DNA from: Streptomyces zhihengii
Lineage (GTDB): Bacteria > Actinomycetota > Actinomycetes > Streptomycetales > Streptomycetaceae
Direction: 5' to 3'
Length of the DNA stretch: 64,000 bases
Assembly: GCF_016919245.1 (NCBI RefSeq)
Contig: NZ_JAFEJA010000001.1
Coordinates: forward strand, 3,134,001 to 3,198,000
Positions 1 to 7,562 of this stretch are shown piece after piece. The position numbers and the translations under genes are program-made. The stretch's first letter is position 1; each line of letters opens with the position of its first letter. A model generated the notes under the pieces. That model did no database searches and was not told the origin of the DNA. It was given only the letters and a program-made list of their open reading frames with translations.

Positions 1-228
1 CTGACCCCGTGCAACAGCGTCCACACCTTCCGGATGCGCTTCACCATCGATGTGGCCTACCTGGACAAGGAGTTGCGGGTGCTGCACGTGCACACGATGC
101 GTCCTGGCCGGCTCGGCATGATCCGGCCGCGTGCCCGCCATGTGCTGGAGGCGGAGGCCGGGGCGATGGCGGCCTGGGGACTGGTGCCCGGCACACGGGT
201 GACCGTGAACGGCGGCCGGGACGCCTGA
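1..228 (+). CDS. DUF192 family protein, C-terminal part
   Basis: The frame is open from the first base of the window, so the true start lies upstream. The visible 75 codons carry the family signature around CNSVHTFRMRFTIDV, followed by a short beta-rich stretch and a GMIRPRARHVLEAEAG segment where DUF192 proteins usually have their second conserved block. DUF192 proteins are small, often secreted proteins of unknown biochemical role. The gene points toward the Tad locus but is convergent with it, so I do not link it functionally. Confidence 0.75.
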   Translation: MTPCNSVHTFRMRFTIDVAYLDKELRVLHVHTMRPGRLGMIRPRARHVLEAEAGAMAAWGLVPGTRVTVNGGRDA

Positions 229-270
229 GGCGCCGGGCGGGCGGCCCGGACGCCGGAGCCGGCCCGCGCG

Positions 271-1086
271 CTACGGGAGCCTGGCGGTCTGCTTGCGGAT
301 CAGCTCGTCCGGCACCGTCGGAGGCGGCCCGCCGACGAAGTCCGCCGTGTAGAAGGTGACGACGGTGGCCCCGCGCCGCACCACGTGGAACACCAGCGGG
401 ATCTTGTCGCCGCCCAGGGCGCCCGTCACCTGGTAGGCGACCGAGTCGTCGCCCGCGGCCACCCCGCGGACCGTCTTCACCTCGGAGTACGTCGAGACCC
501 CGTCGCCGCCGCGCGCCGTGAAGCCCTTCGCGCACGCCCCGACGGCGGTCCGCACCGAGGAGAGCACCTGCTCCGCGCCGCCGTCCGGGTGCGAGGTCAG
601 GATCAGGGTGACGACCGTCTGGGTCTCCTCGCCCTCCTCGCGCGTGTCGACGGCCGTGCGGTAGACCGTGGCCGACGCGGCGGGCCGGGGCGCTCCGTTG
701 ATGACCGCCGCGAGCGGGGCGCAGGCGGGGTCGTCGGACTTCTCCGTGCCGGGCTCCTCGCCGCCCTGCATGGGCGTCACCTCGAACCCGGCCACCTCCC
801 CGGTGGTGAGGGCGGCCTTCGCCAGCCCGTCCTCGGTCAGCACCTTGCCGCTGCTCGGCGGGGAGTCGCCGGCGGCGGCCGGGGCGGAGGACTCCGGGGA
901 CGGTGTGGCGTCCCCCTCCGGGGCGGACGCGGAGGCGGCGGGCCGGCCGCCGTCCTTGCCGCCGTCCCGGGCCGGTTCGTCGTCCTGGCAGGCGGTGAGC
1001 GCGCCCACCCCGAGCACCGCGGCGGTGGCGGCCGCCGCGACCCGGCGCGCGGTGTTCCGTACGGTCCTGCGGGTCCCCGTGCTCAT
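271..1086 (-). CDS. Tad-locus lipoprotein
   Basis: This encodes 271 residues. The N-terminus is basic, with a hydrophobic segment ending in a lipobox (LGVGALTAC), then a low-complexity Asp/Gly/Ser/Ala/Pro linker and a globular domain of about 180 residues with several cysteines. It should be anchored to the outer face of the membrane. The start MSTGTRR is chosen over an upstream ATG because that ATG lies inside the inverted-repeat operator at 1148-1163 and upstream of the -10 element at 1119-1124. It is the last gene of the minus-strand Tad locus, downstream of the toxin and immunity genes but with its own promoter. The function is not recognised. Confidence 0.75.
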   Translation of the reverse strand: MSTGTRRTVRNTARRVAAAATAAVLGVGALTACQDDEPARDGGKDGGRPAASASAPEGDATPSPESSAPAAAGDSPPSSGKVLTEDGLAKAALTTGEVAGFEVTPMQGGEEPGTEKSDDPACAPLAAVINGAPRPAASATVYRTAVDTREEGEETQTVVTLILTSHPDGGAEQVLSSVRTAVGACAKGFTARGGDGVSTYSEVKTVRGVAAGDDSVAYQVTGALGGDKIPLVFHVVRRGATVVTFYTADFVGGPPPTVPDELIRKQTARLP

Positions 1087-1118
1087 GCCGTTCCCATCCT
1101 GGTCGACGGTGTCCCCGC

Positions 1119-1163
1119 ACGCTAACAAGCCCACGGACGCGGGGACATGGGCCCGGGGGCCCA
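1119..1163 (-). promoter_or_regulatory. Promoter with GGGCCC inverted repeat (site A)
   Basis: On the minus strand an inverted repeat of form TGGGCCC-CC-GGGCCCA (1148-1163) is followed 31 bp downstream (repeat centre to first base of -10) by TAGCGT (1119-1124). The arrangement and the GCGTCCGT stretch between them match site B upstream of the toxin gene. I infer an activator-type promoter for the lipoprotein gene at 271-1086. Confidence 0.5.
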
Positions 1164-1227
1164 TGGCGGGATCGTGCCCGTGCGGCCACCCGGGGCACGT
1201 CGGCCCGGGCGTCCGCGGCCGGGCCGC

Positions 1228-2121
1228 TCAGGAGCCGCCGCCCTCCCACGGCAGCCGCAGGGGGCGGCGGTGCCACCACCAGCCGCGTGCCAGGACGGCG
1301 GTGCCCGAGCGGGTGATGCCGCCCAGCAGGACGCCGTCGTCGTCGCGCGTCCCGGTGCGGAACGCCACGTCCAGTTCGTCCACGGCCTTGGCGAGCAGGG
1401 CGGCGTCGTCCCCGAGCCCGGCACCGGCCAGCAGTTCGGCCAGATCGTCCCGGGCGGTGAGGTCGTGGAGGTACAGCTCGTGCGGATACCGGCCGCTCGG
1501 CGCCCAGTCGGCCTCCGCACGGCGTGCGAGCCGCTCCCACACCGTGAGCACGTCCCTGGCCCGCCGGCGGATGCTGCCCGCCGGGGCGGTGTCGCCGGGG
1601 TCGGCGGCCGCGGCGAAGGCGTCCGCCACGGGCGTGGGCACGGTCTCGTCCCAGTAGACCTCGGGCAGCAGTTCGACCCGTGCGGACGGCAGTTGGGTGA
1701 GCGGGGCCTCGGCGGCGTCCACGCTCAGCAGGACGGGGCCGGCCCGGTCGTCGTCCCCCTCCCGCACCCGTACGCGGGTCACCGTTCCGTCCGGGGCCGC
1801 CGCCCAGTAGGCGGAGGGGCGGGCACCGGCCGCCGGGTACAGCACCGTGGTGCCGGACAGCTCGGCGATCCGCAGCGCCGCACCCGCCTCGTCGGGCGGC
1901 GCGGGCACGGCATCCGTCACATAGACGTCCCAGGAGAGCGCGAGGTCGCCGTCCACCGTGTGGTAGCCGCAGATCACGGGCGCGTCCCAGTCCCGGTGGT
2001 CCTCGCCCGCGCCGGTGTCGGCCACGTCGACGTCCGCCTCGGCCACCCCCACCACCACGGCCAGCGTCTGCGCCATGGCCCGGGGGGAGAGCCGTCGGAC
2101 GGTCAGGAAGTTGTAGATCAC
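1228..2121 (-). CDS. Candidate immunity protein for the pilin-leader toxin
   Basis: This 297-residue protein has no signal peptide or membrane segment, so it is cytoplasmic. It starts with GTG at 2121-2119, sharing four bases (GTGA) with the toxin stop codon, so translation of the two is coupled. It is acidic in its first 200 residues and ends in a tryptophan-rich segment with three adjacent W residues. I do not recognise a family. A small acidic cytosolic protein encoded immediately after a HINT-type polymorphic toxin is by position the expected immunity protein. That role is inferred from context, not from a domain. Confidence 0.6.
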   Translation of the reverse strand: MIYNFLTVRRLSPRAMAQTLAVVVGVAEADVDVADTGAGEDHRDWDAPVICGYHTVDGDLALSWDVYVTDAVPAPPDEAGAALRIAELSGTTVLYPAAGARPSAYWAAAPDGTVTRVRVREGDDDRAGPVLLSVDAAEAPLTQLPSARVELLPEVYWDETVPTPVADAFAAAADPGDTAPAGSIRRRARDVLTVWERLARRAEADWAPSGRYPHELYLHDLTARDDLAELLAGAGLGDDAALLAKAVDELDVAFRTGTRDDDGVLLGGITRSGTAVLARGWWWHRRPLRLPWEGGGS

Positions 2122-3815
2122 CGGTACGTCCCGTCGTACACCTGCTTGGCCTTCTCCACCGCCGCGGGATTGTTCGCGAACCGCGGGTTCCTGGTCAGCG
2201 CGGGAACGTCCGTGCGACCCCCTGCCTTGGCGATCTCCGTGAGGGCGGCGTACTCGTTGCGGTCGAGTTCCACCAGGCCGTTTCCGGAGATGGGGAACGT
2301 CCGGCCGTTCTCCTCCACACCATACTTCCGGCCGTTGATCTCGTAGGCGCTGCCGTTGTCGACGAGTTTCGCCTTGCCCTCGGCGATCGCCTGGATGTCG
2401 GCGTCGACGTCGGCTTCGCGCCCCTTGAGGATGACGGTGTTCTTCTCCTTGACCATGCCGTTCTTCGCACCGGCCACCGTGTGGCGCTTGTGCGGCGGCT
2501 TCAGCTTCTTGCCGGCCGCCGGCCCCTTCACGCTCGGGTCCGTCTGCCATTCCCTGCACGGATCGTTGTTGTGGACCAGCGCGAACGCGGAACCGACGGC
2601 CACGTAGTACGAGTGGAGGCCCAGGACCGCGAGGTCGTGGGTGGTCTGCCGCTGGGTGTGGCGCGACACGGTGGTGACCTCGGCGGCGGAGCCGTCGGGC
2701 AGCCGCAGCCGGTCGCCCGTGCGGATGTCCCCGGCGTCCGTCCAGCGTCCGGCGCCGACGATCCAGAACGGATGGGTGTCCGTCGCCGTCACGCTGCCGG
2801 ATGCCGTGCCCAGACGGGTGAACTCCTTGTCGTCGTGCGTGGTGAAGGTGGTGACGACCTGCCGGGCGCCGGTCGTGCCGGCCGCGGGGTCGGACGCGAC
2901 CACCCAGTCGCCGACCCGCACGGTCTCGATGGGCACGCTCAGACCGCTCGCCAGCAGCACCCGGGTGCCGGGGAGGAAGCTGTGCGCCGTCGGGCACAGG
3001 TCGGGGTCGTTCTCGTCCGGTTTCCTCTCGTCGGGTTTCTTCTTGTCGGGGTCGTACTTCTTCTTGGCGTCGTCGAGGGCCTTCTGGGCGTCCTTGACCT
3101 TCTTGCGGTTCTTGAGGAGCCCGGTGAGGCCGTCGTACAGGTCGCCGCCGTGCTTCTTGAGCTTCTGGACGAGCTCGTACGCCTTCTTCCACTTCCACGG
3201 CGCCCCGTACTTGGCGGCCAGCTTGCCGACCGCGCCGCCGATGAGGCTGGTCAGCACGTTGATGAGCGTCTCGGTGCACGCGCCCATGTCGCCCTCGGTG
3301 ATGCAGTCGAGGGCGTCGGTGATACCGAGTTCGTCCGCGAGGATCTTCGCCAGTTCCTTCGCCGCCTGGATCGCCTTGTCCTGGTCGGCCTTCTCGGCGG
3401 ACTCGGCGTCCTGGAGGTCCTTCAGGGCCTTCTCGTAGGCGATCTGCTCGGGGGACTTCTGTCCGGGGTCGCCCGGGTCACCCGTGTCGCCGGCGGGGCG
3501 GTCGGCGGGCGCGGTGTCGTCGTCCCGCCCGTCCTGCGCCTCGTTCGAACGGCCGCCGTCGCCGCAGTCGCCGCCTCCGGTGATGCGGCACACCTGGGCG
3601 CCGATCTTCACCGTCAGCTCCTGGCCGATCCCGGTCGCCACCAGCGAGCCGATGATCGCCACGACCACCAGACCGAGCCCGACGTACTCGAGCGGCGTCT
3701 GGCCCCGGTCCCCCCTGCGCCGTCCGCGCAGCCCGAGCAGGCGCGCGTCCGTGCGCGGCATGCCGCGCCGCCCGCGGCGGCGCCAGACCCTGCGTACTTC
3801 CCCCAGTACCGACAT
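2118..3815 (-). CDS. Polymorphic toxin with Flp-prepilin leader and HINT domain
   Basis: This encodes about 565 residues. After a basic N-terminus comes a type-IVb prepilin-like site, RGQTPLEYVG, with predicted cleavage after Gly38 and Glu at +5, then a hydrophobic helix. It resembles the Flp pilin leader encoded at 5991-6230. A Glu/Lys/Asp-rich helical region (about 85-270) leads to a HINT domain (about 272-417) with GTRVLLASG, PIETVRVGD, a TDTHPFW block and a terminal VHNN cleavage site. The last 148 residues are a basic domain I cannot assign, in the position where polymorphic toxins carry the effector. The start at 3815 is preferred: the ATG at 3851 lies in the operator, and 3815 lies about 8 bp after a -10 box, suggesting a leaderless transcript. 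Export by the Tad machine is inferred. Confidence 0.75.
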   Translation of the reverse strand: MSVLGEVRRVWRRRGRRGMPRTDARLLGLRGRRRGDRGQTPLEYVGLGLVVVAIIGSLVATGIGQELTVKIGAQVCRITGGGDCGDGGRSNEAQDGRDDDTAPADRPAGDTGDPGDPGQKSPEQIAYEKALKDLQDAESAEKADQDKAIQAAKELAKILADELGITDALDCITEGDMGACTETLINVLTSLIGGAVGKLAAKYGAPWKWKKAYELVQKLKKHGGDLYDGLTGLLKNRKKVKDAQKALDDAKKKYDPDKKKPDERKPDENDPDLCPTAHSFLPGTRVLLASGLSVPIETVRVGDWVVASDPAAGTTGARQVVTTFTTHDDKEFTRLGTASGSVTATDTHPFWIVGAGRWTDAGDIRTGDRLRLPDGSAAEVTTVSRHTQRQTTHDLAVLGLHSYYVAVGSAFALVHNNDPCREWQTDPSVKGPAAGKKLKPPHKRHTVAGAKNGMVKEKNTVILKGREADVDADIQAIAEGKAKLVDNGSAYEINGRKYGVEENGRTFPISGNGLVELDRNEYAALTEIAKAGGRTDVPALTRNPRFANNPAAVEKAKQVYDGTYR

Positions 3816-3822
3816 GCTCGCC

Positions 3823-3866
3823 ACGCTAGGGAGGAACGGACGCCGCGTCATGGGCCCCCGGGCCCA
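3823..3866 (-). promoter_or_regulatory. Promoter with GGGCCC inverted repeat (site B)
   Basis: On the minus strand the repeat TGGGCCC-GG-GGGCCCA (3851-3866) has its centre 30.5 bp upstream of TAGCGT (3823-3828), almost exactly as in site A. The predicted transcription start falls on or next to the ATG at 3815, and no ribosome-binding site precedes that ATG. Confidence 0.5.
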
Positions 3867-3940
3867 ACACCGGTCTCATTGCGCCGTGTCGGGGTTTCGC
3901 GCGTATGCCGGACGGCCCGTCGCGGGGGGGGCGGTCGGGA

Positions 3941-4060
3941 ACGGACGGGCCGCGGCGGGGGCGCGGGCGGGCCGCTGCGGAGGCGCGGGCGGGCCGTCGG
4001 GCCGCTGCGGGGGCGCGATGGGGACGTCGGGCCGCTGCGGGGGCGGGAACGGGAACGGCC
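3941..4060 (+). repeat. Imperfect 30-bp tandem repeat
   Basis: Units containing GGGCCGCTGCGG recur with a 30-bp period (clear units near 3971, 4001 and 4031, and a weaker one near 3941). They lie in the 250-bp gap between the OmpA-like gene and the toxin promoter. Translated on the minus strand they give a 10-residue RPRSGPT repeat, but I see no ribosome-binding site or family and do not call a gene. Confidence 0.6.
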
Positions 4061-4079
4061 GCCCACCCGCGGGCGGCCG
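4056..4079 (-). terminator. Hairpin downstream of the OmpA-like gene
   Basis: A perfect 9-bp stem (CGGCCGCCC paired with GGGCGGCCG) with a 6-nt loop lies 25 bp beyond the stop of the OmpA-like gene. It has no T-tract, which is usual for Streptomyces terminators. Confidence 0.5.
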
Positions 4080-4103
4080 GCCGTCGTCCGTGCGGCGGGC
4101 GCG

Positions 4104-4769
4104 TCAGCCGCCCGCTCCGCGGGGGTAGGACACCTCCACGCGGCGGTTCTTCTTGCGGCCCTCTTCGTTGGAGTTGTCGGCGATGGGGAACTGCTCGCCG
4201 TAGCCGCGGACCTCGTAGGTGATCCCGGCGTCGCTCAGCGCCTTCGCCAGCACCGAGTGCACGGCGTCCGCGCGCTGCTTCGACAGCACGTCGCCGTGCG
4301 CCGAGGAGCCGAGGTTGTCGGTGAACCCGAAGATGCGGACCTTCTTCGCGTTCTCCTTCGTGATCTCGGCGGCGATGGCCTGGATGCGGCCGTTGGCGGC
4401 GGGGCCGAGCCGCGCGCTGTCCTTGCCGAAGAGCACTTCGGCCTGGAGGGCGTACTTCACGTCCGAGTTCGTGTCCTCGCGGCGCTCCTCGCCGCCCTCG
4501 GACTCGATCACGGACTTGATGTCCAGGACCTTGGCGGGGGCGAGGGTGCCGCCGTCGACCATCTTGAGGCCGGGGTCCTCAGGATCGACCTCGACCGGCG
4601 GGGCCGCGGAGGCCTCGGTGCCCGGCGGGACACTCGGCTTGTCCTCGGCATGGGCCTGCTGCGCCGTCAGGACATGGCTCCCGGCGAGCAGGGCGACGGC
4701 GGTGAAGGCGGACAGCGCCAGGCGGGGAGCTCTGCCGCGCTTGGGGGTCGGTGTCATGGTGCCGCTCAC
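4104..4769 (-). CDS. OmpA-family peptidoglycan-binding protein
   Basis: This protein of about 221 residues has a cleavable signal peptide (hydrophobic core followed by AQQAHA) and a C-terminal OmpA-like domain of about 120 residues. Recognisable features are the LFGKDSARL strand, the FGFTDNLG turn, the LSKQRADAV helix and the final RKKNRRVEV motif that holds the diaminopimelate-binding Asp/Arg pair. The GTG at 4769 overlaps the stop of the preceding lipoprotein gene (GTGA); an ATG at 4757 is the alternative. OmpA-like partners occur in many Tad loci, and here it probably links the pilus apparatus to the cell wall. Confidence 0.85.
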   Translation of the reverse strand: MSGTMTPTPKRGRAPRLALSAFTAVALLAGSHVLTAQQAHAEDKPSVPPGTEASAAPPVEVDPEDPGLKMVDGGTLAPAKVLDIKSVIESEGGEERREDTNSDVKYALQAEVLFGKDSARLGPAANGRIQAIAAEITKENAKKVRIFGFTDNLGSSAHGDVLSKQRADAVHSVLAKALSDAGITYEVRGYGEQFPIADNSNEEGRKKNRRVEVSYPRGAGG

Positions 4770-5359
4770 CCCGAGATCTCGACCGCGACGGTCGGGAACG
4801 TCGGAAGCTGGAAGTCGATCTCCGTGGTCGACTCGGGAGGAGCGGGGAACTGGAAGAAGACCGGGATCGCCTTGCCGGCTTCGATCTTGTCCAGGCCCGC
4901 CGTGCAGAGGCAGCGGCCGTCCGTGTCCCGGAGAATGTAGTAGCGCTTCTTCCCCGCCTTGTCGACGAGCGTCGCGCCGGCCACCGAGATGCCGCCCGCG
5001 AGGACCTCCTGCTCGGTGCCCCGCCAGGCGGACATGTCGTAGAAGGCCTCGGCCCCGTTGTTCTTCATCTGACCGTTCACCGTGACGAAGCCGCCCGACT
5101 CCCGCTTCACGGAGTTGATGATCAGATCGATGTCCTTGGGGCCCTTGACCGTGGCAAGCGTGGTGCCGGTGTCGGGGACGACCTTTCCGGGCTCGTCGTT
5201 CTCGGAGCCTTCCGCGCCGGGCTTGGCCGAAGCGGTCTTCTCCTTGTCCGACGCCTTGTCCGCGTCCCCGCCGCAGCCGGCCACGGTGAGGGCCAGGGTG
5301 GCGGTGATCACCACCGCTGCCGCCCCCCTGCGTGACTGCAGGATGCGCCGAATGCTCAT
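4766..5359 (-). CDS. Tad-locus lipoprotein
   Basis: This encodes 197 residues, with a signal peptide ending in the lipobox LTVAGC, a charged low-complexity linker of about 35 residues, and a beta-rich domain with a CLC pair near residue 155. A ribosome-binding site (AGAAGGA) precedes the ATG. It lies between the TadG-like gene and the OmpA-like gene and is translationally coupled to the latter, so the two probably form a cell-envelope module. The specific function is unknown. Confidence 0.75.
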   Translation of the reverse strand: MSIRRILQSRRGAAAVVITATLALTVAGCGGDADKASDKEKTASAKPGAEGSENDEPGKVVPDTGTTLATVKGPKDIDLIINSVKRESGGFVTVNGQMKNNGAEAFYDMSAWRGTEQEVLAGGISVAGATLVDKAGKKRYYILRDTDGRCLCTAGLDKIEAGKAIPVFFQFPAPPESTTEIDFQLPTFPTVAVEISG

Positions 5360-5388
5360 GAGTGGGAATCCTTCTCTCGTATTCGCTA

Positions 5389-5985
5389 TCAGTCGACCAA
5401 GGTGACGTCGAAGAGGTCCTTCGCGTCGGGGAGGTCCGTCAGGCTGTCCTCGAGATCCCAGTTGCCGGAGGGACACTTGAGCACGGGAAGTATGTCGAGG
5501 TCGTCCGGAAGGTCGAAATCGCACAGCGGCTTGACGGCGGCTTTGGCGTCGGCCGTGCCGAACTTGGACTCGGTGCCGGGGATGACCGAGTCGCCGACGG
5601 GCTTCTGCGTCTTCACGCTGACGCTGAAGGTCAGCGGGAGGCCCGGTTCCGGCCGGCAGCCCGGCAGCCCGTCGAGGACGGCGCCGTTCTTGGCCGCGAA
5701 CTGCGCGGCCACCCCGCACGACGGGGTGATCGGCGTGTAGCCGTCGAAGATGTCCCGCCATGCGGTCGGGTCCTGGAGTGCGTCGAGCCACTCGGCCGTG
5801 AGCTTCGCCCGGGCGTCCTGGGCCGCCGCGAGCGCCGCGGCGTCCGCCGCGCCCTGCGCGGTGTTCCGGGTCGCCGATGCCTGTCCGACTGCGAAGAATG
5901 CGAACGCGAGGAAGAGCAGGCCCCCCACCATCACCACATAGATGGGGAATGCCTGCCCTTGATCCTTCGTGCTGCGGTCGAGCAA
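5389..5985 (-). CDS. TadG-like pilus assembly protein
   Basis: This protein of about 198 residues begins with QGQAFPIYVVMVGG, a TadE/TadG-type leader in which a hydrophobic helix follows directly after a Gly-Gln junction, and continues with an Ala-rich AADAAALAAAQDAR segment typical of the family. The rest is a periplasm-facing domain with three or four cysteines. It starts right after the pilin gene. The best available start is TTG at 5985, because no ATG or GTG precedes the leader in frame, so the start is uncertain. Unlike the other pilin-like proteins it has Ile, not Glu, at +5. Confidence 0.75.
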   Translation of the reverse strand: MLDRSTKDQGQAFPIYVVMVGGLLFLAFAFFAVGQASATRNTAQGAADAAALAAAQDARAKLTAEWLDALQDPTAWRDIFDGYTPITPSCGVAAQFAAKNGAVLDGLPGCRPEPGLPLTFSVSVKTQKPVGDSVIPGTESKFGTADAKAAVKPLCDFDLPDDLDILPVLKCPSGNWDLEDSLTDLPDAKDLFDVTLVD

Positions 5986-5990
5986 GCGGC

Positions 5991-6230
5991 TCAGCCAGCC
6001 TTGATCTTGTCGATCTGCTCGTTGATCTTGGTGGTGATCTTGCCGCCGATGCCCGTACCGACGATCGCACCGATGATCACCACGACGACCATGATGATGC
6101 CCAGGTACTCCAGCGCGGTCTGGCCCTTGGAGCGCTCGCGGTCGGTCATCCGACGGACGACCGTGTTCTTCCAGCCGTTGACGCGGAGCTGCGTGTTGAC
6201 GGTGGCCTTCAGCAGAGTGTCGTTCGACAT
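5991..6230 (-). CDS. flp: Flp/Fap-type pilin (major Tad pilin)
   Basis: This encodes 79 residues, with an AAGGGGG ribosome-binding site ahead of the ATG. The prepilin motif SKGQTALEYLG gives cleavage after Gly36 with Glu at +5. A single hydrophobic helix (GIIMVVVVIIGAIVGTG) and a short lysine-rich tail follow, the standard design of actinobacterial Flp pilins. The long 38-residue leader before the cleavage site is unusual beside Gram-negative Flp. It has its own promoter (site C), which fits the need for high expression of the structural subunit. Confidence 0.9.
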   Translation of the reverse strand: MSNDTLLKATVNTQLRVNGWKNTVVRRMTDRERSKGQTALEYLGIIMVVVVIIGAIVGTGIGGKITTKINEQIDKIKAG

Positions 6231-6336
6231 GTCGTCCCCCTTCGGGTTCGGCCGACCGCTGGCCGGCCGACGCGTAAGTCTCGGTGTCGTCCGCGGAGCC
6301 ACCGGCTGTGCGGTGCTCCCCGCTTTCGACACCGGA

Positions 6337-6394
6337 AACGTACGCGGGACGAGGGGTCCCGGCAGAGGGTCCCTGGGCCCATTCCGGGGCCCAA
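6337..6394 (-). promoter_or_regulatory. Promoter with GGGCCC repeat (site C) for flp
   Basis: On the minus strand TTGGGCCC and GGGCCCA half-sites (6374-6394) have their centre 42 bp upstream of TACGTT (6337-6342). This is about one helical turn further than in sites A and B. The predicted transcript would have a leader of about 100 nt before the pilin start at 6230. Confidence 0.45.
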
Positions 6395-6454
6395 TCGCGG
6401 AGTTGGGTCCGGGAAGCACGCGGATGGGTCTCACGCCCCCCGGACTCCATGGCG

Positions 6455-7510
6455 TCACCCACGCCCCGTCACCCCCCTGCCGAATCCGTGGTCGGTCCGT
6501 GCGGTGCCGATCCAGACCGCGATCGCCTCGCTCCGGCTGGTGCTGTGCAGCTTCGCGAAGATGCGGTTGATGTGGTTCTTGACCGTCTTCTCACTGATGA
6601 AGCAGGTGGCGGCGATCTGCTGATTGCTCATGCCCGACGCGATCAGGTCCATCACCTCCACCTCCCTCGAACTCAGACCGAACTCGCTTTTGTCGCGCCC
6701 TTGTTGAGAGGTGTTGCCGTGCGGAACCGTGCCACCCCCCGGCCGTACGGAAGACTGTCCCACATTCGATTGCAGATGCGAAGCAACTTCGCCGGTATTC
6801 GATGAAGTCGAGACGATCGGACGGGCGCCGAGGCTCCCGGGCGGCGCTTGGCCACCGATCGGCCCGGGCGGCTGGACCGGATACGCGGGCCGGGGGGCGT
6901 AGGCGGCACCGAGCCCGTCCGGCAGGGGGTGCGCGCCGGCCGTGCCGCCGTCCTGGCGGAACCGGTCCAGCAGGGCGTTCGCGGCCGTGGCGGTGAAGTG
7001 GGCGCGCCCCTCCTGGACGTCCCGTACGGCGGCCACCAACTGGTCGGCGGTGAACTCCCCGTGGACGAGGTAGCCGCCGGCGCCGAGGCGCAGGGCCTCG
7101 TGCACGATCTCGCTCTCGCGGCTGTACGTCAGCATCATCACGGGGGCCGCCTGGGCCAGGTAGGGCAGGGCGGAGATGCCGTCGACGCCGGGCATCCGGA
7201 CGTCGAGCAGGATGACGTCCGGGCGGTGGGCCCTGGCGGCCCGCAGCGCCTCGGCCCCGTCGGCCGCCTCGGCGACGACGGCGATGTCCTCTCGTCCGCC
7301 GAGCAGCACGGTCAGTCCCGCCCGGACCACGGGGTTGTCGTCGGCGACGACGACCCGCAGTGGTGCCCGCGGTGCCGCGGGACGGAGCGGGGCGGGGTGG
7401 GGGGCGGGCGGGCGCTGTGAATGGAGCGGAGTGGCGTGGGACGACGTGTGCTGTGAGGCATGGGGGGCGATGAACTGCTGACCCGAGGTGCGTGAGCTCT
7501 CGTCCTGCAT
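6455..7510 (-). CDS. LuxR-type response regulator of the Tad locus
   Basis: This encodes 351 residues. A disordered His/Pro/Ser-rich N-terminus (about 1-50) precedes a receiver domain with the acidic pair DD (57-58) and phospho-acceptor Asp103 (VILLDVRMPG). A long linker of about 80 residues leads to a C-terminal LuxR helix-turn-helix (LSSREVEVMDLIASGMSNQQ to FAKLHSTSRSEA). The conserved receiver lysine appears replaced by His (GGYLVHGEF). The ATG follows a GGGAGGAGG site. It lies directly downstream of the histidine kinase gene and is the obvious candidate to control the GGGCCC-repeat promoters, although that is inference. Confidence 0.9.
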   Translation of the reverse strand: MQDESSRTSGQQFIAPHASQHTSSHATPLHSQRPPAPHPAPLRPAAPRAPLRVVVADDNPVVRAGLTVLLGGREDIAVVAEAADGAEALRAARAHRPDVILLDVRMPGVDGISALPYLAQAAPVMMLTYSRESEIVHEALRLGAGGYLVHGEFTADQLVAAVRDVQEGRAHFTATAANALLDRFRQDGGTAGAHPLPDGLGAAYAPRPAYPVQPPGPIGGQAPPGSLGARPIVSTSSNTGEVASHLQSNVGQSSVRPGGGTVPHGNTSQQGRDKSEFGLSSREVEVMDLIASGMSNQQIAATCFISEKTVKNHINRIFAKLHSTSRSEAIAVWIGTARTDHGFGRGVTGRG

Positions 7511-7562
7511 CGTGCGGCCTCCTCCCAGAGGGTGGTGCGTCGTGGGGACGGTGGGTGCGGTG

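Noticed and set aside
1087..1164. Extended start of the terminal lipoprotein at 1164
   Set aside because: The added 26 residues would precede the signal peptide and the codon lies in the operator palindrome; the ATG at 1086 gives a normal lipoprotein signal.
3816..3851. ATG at 3851 as toxin start
   Set aside because: It lies inside the inverted repeat and upstream of the predicted -10; the ATG at 3815 fits the promoter better.
3941..4060. Possible CRISPR array
   Set aside because: The 30-bp repeats are head to tail without spacers, and no cas gene is present.
3848..4066. 72-codon minus-strand frame encoding RPRSGPT repeats
   Set aside because: It is a product of the 30-bp tandem repeat, lacks a ribosome-binding site and runs into the toxin promoter.
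2481..4940. 819-codon plus-strand frame opposite the toxin and OmpA-like genes
   Set aside because: It is antisense to genes with clear domains and shows only Arg/Gly/Val-rich low-complexity translation, as expected for the third-position GC bias of this genome.
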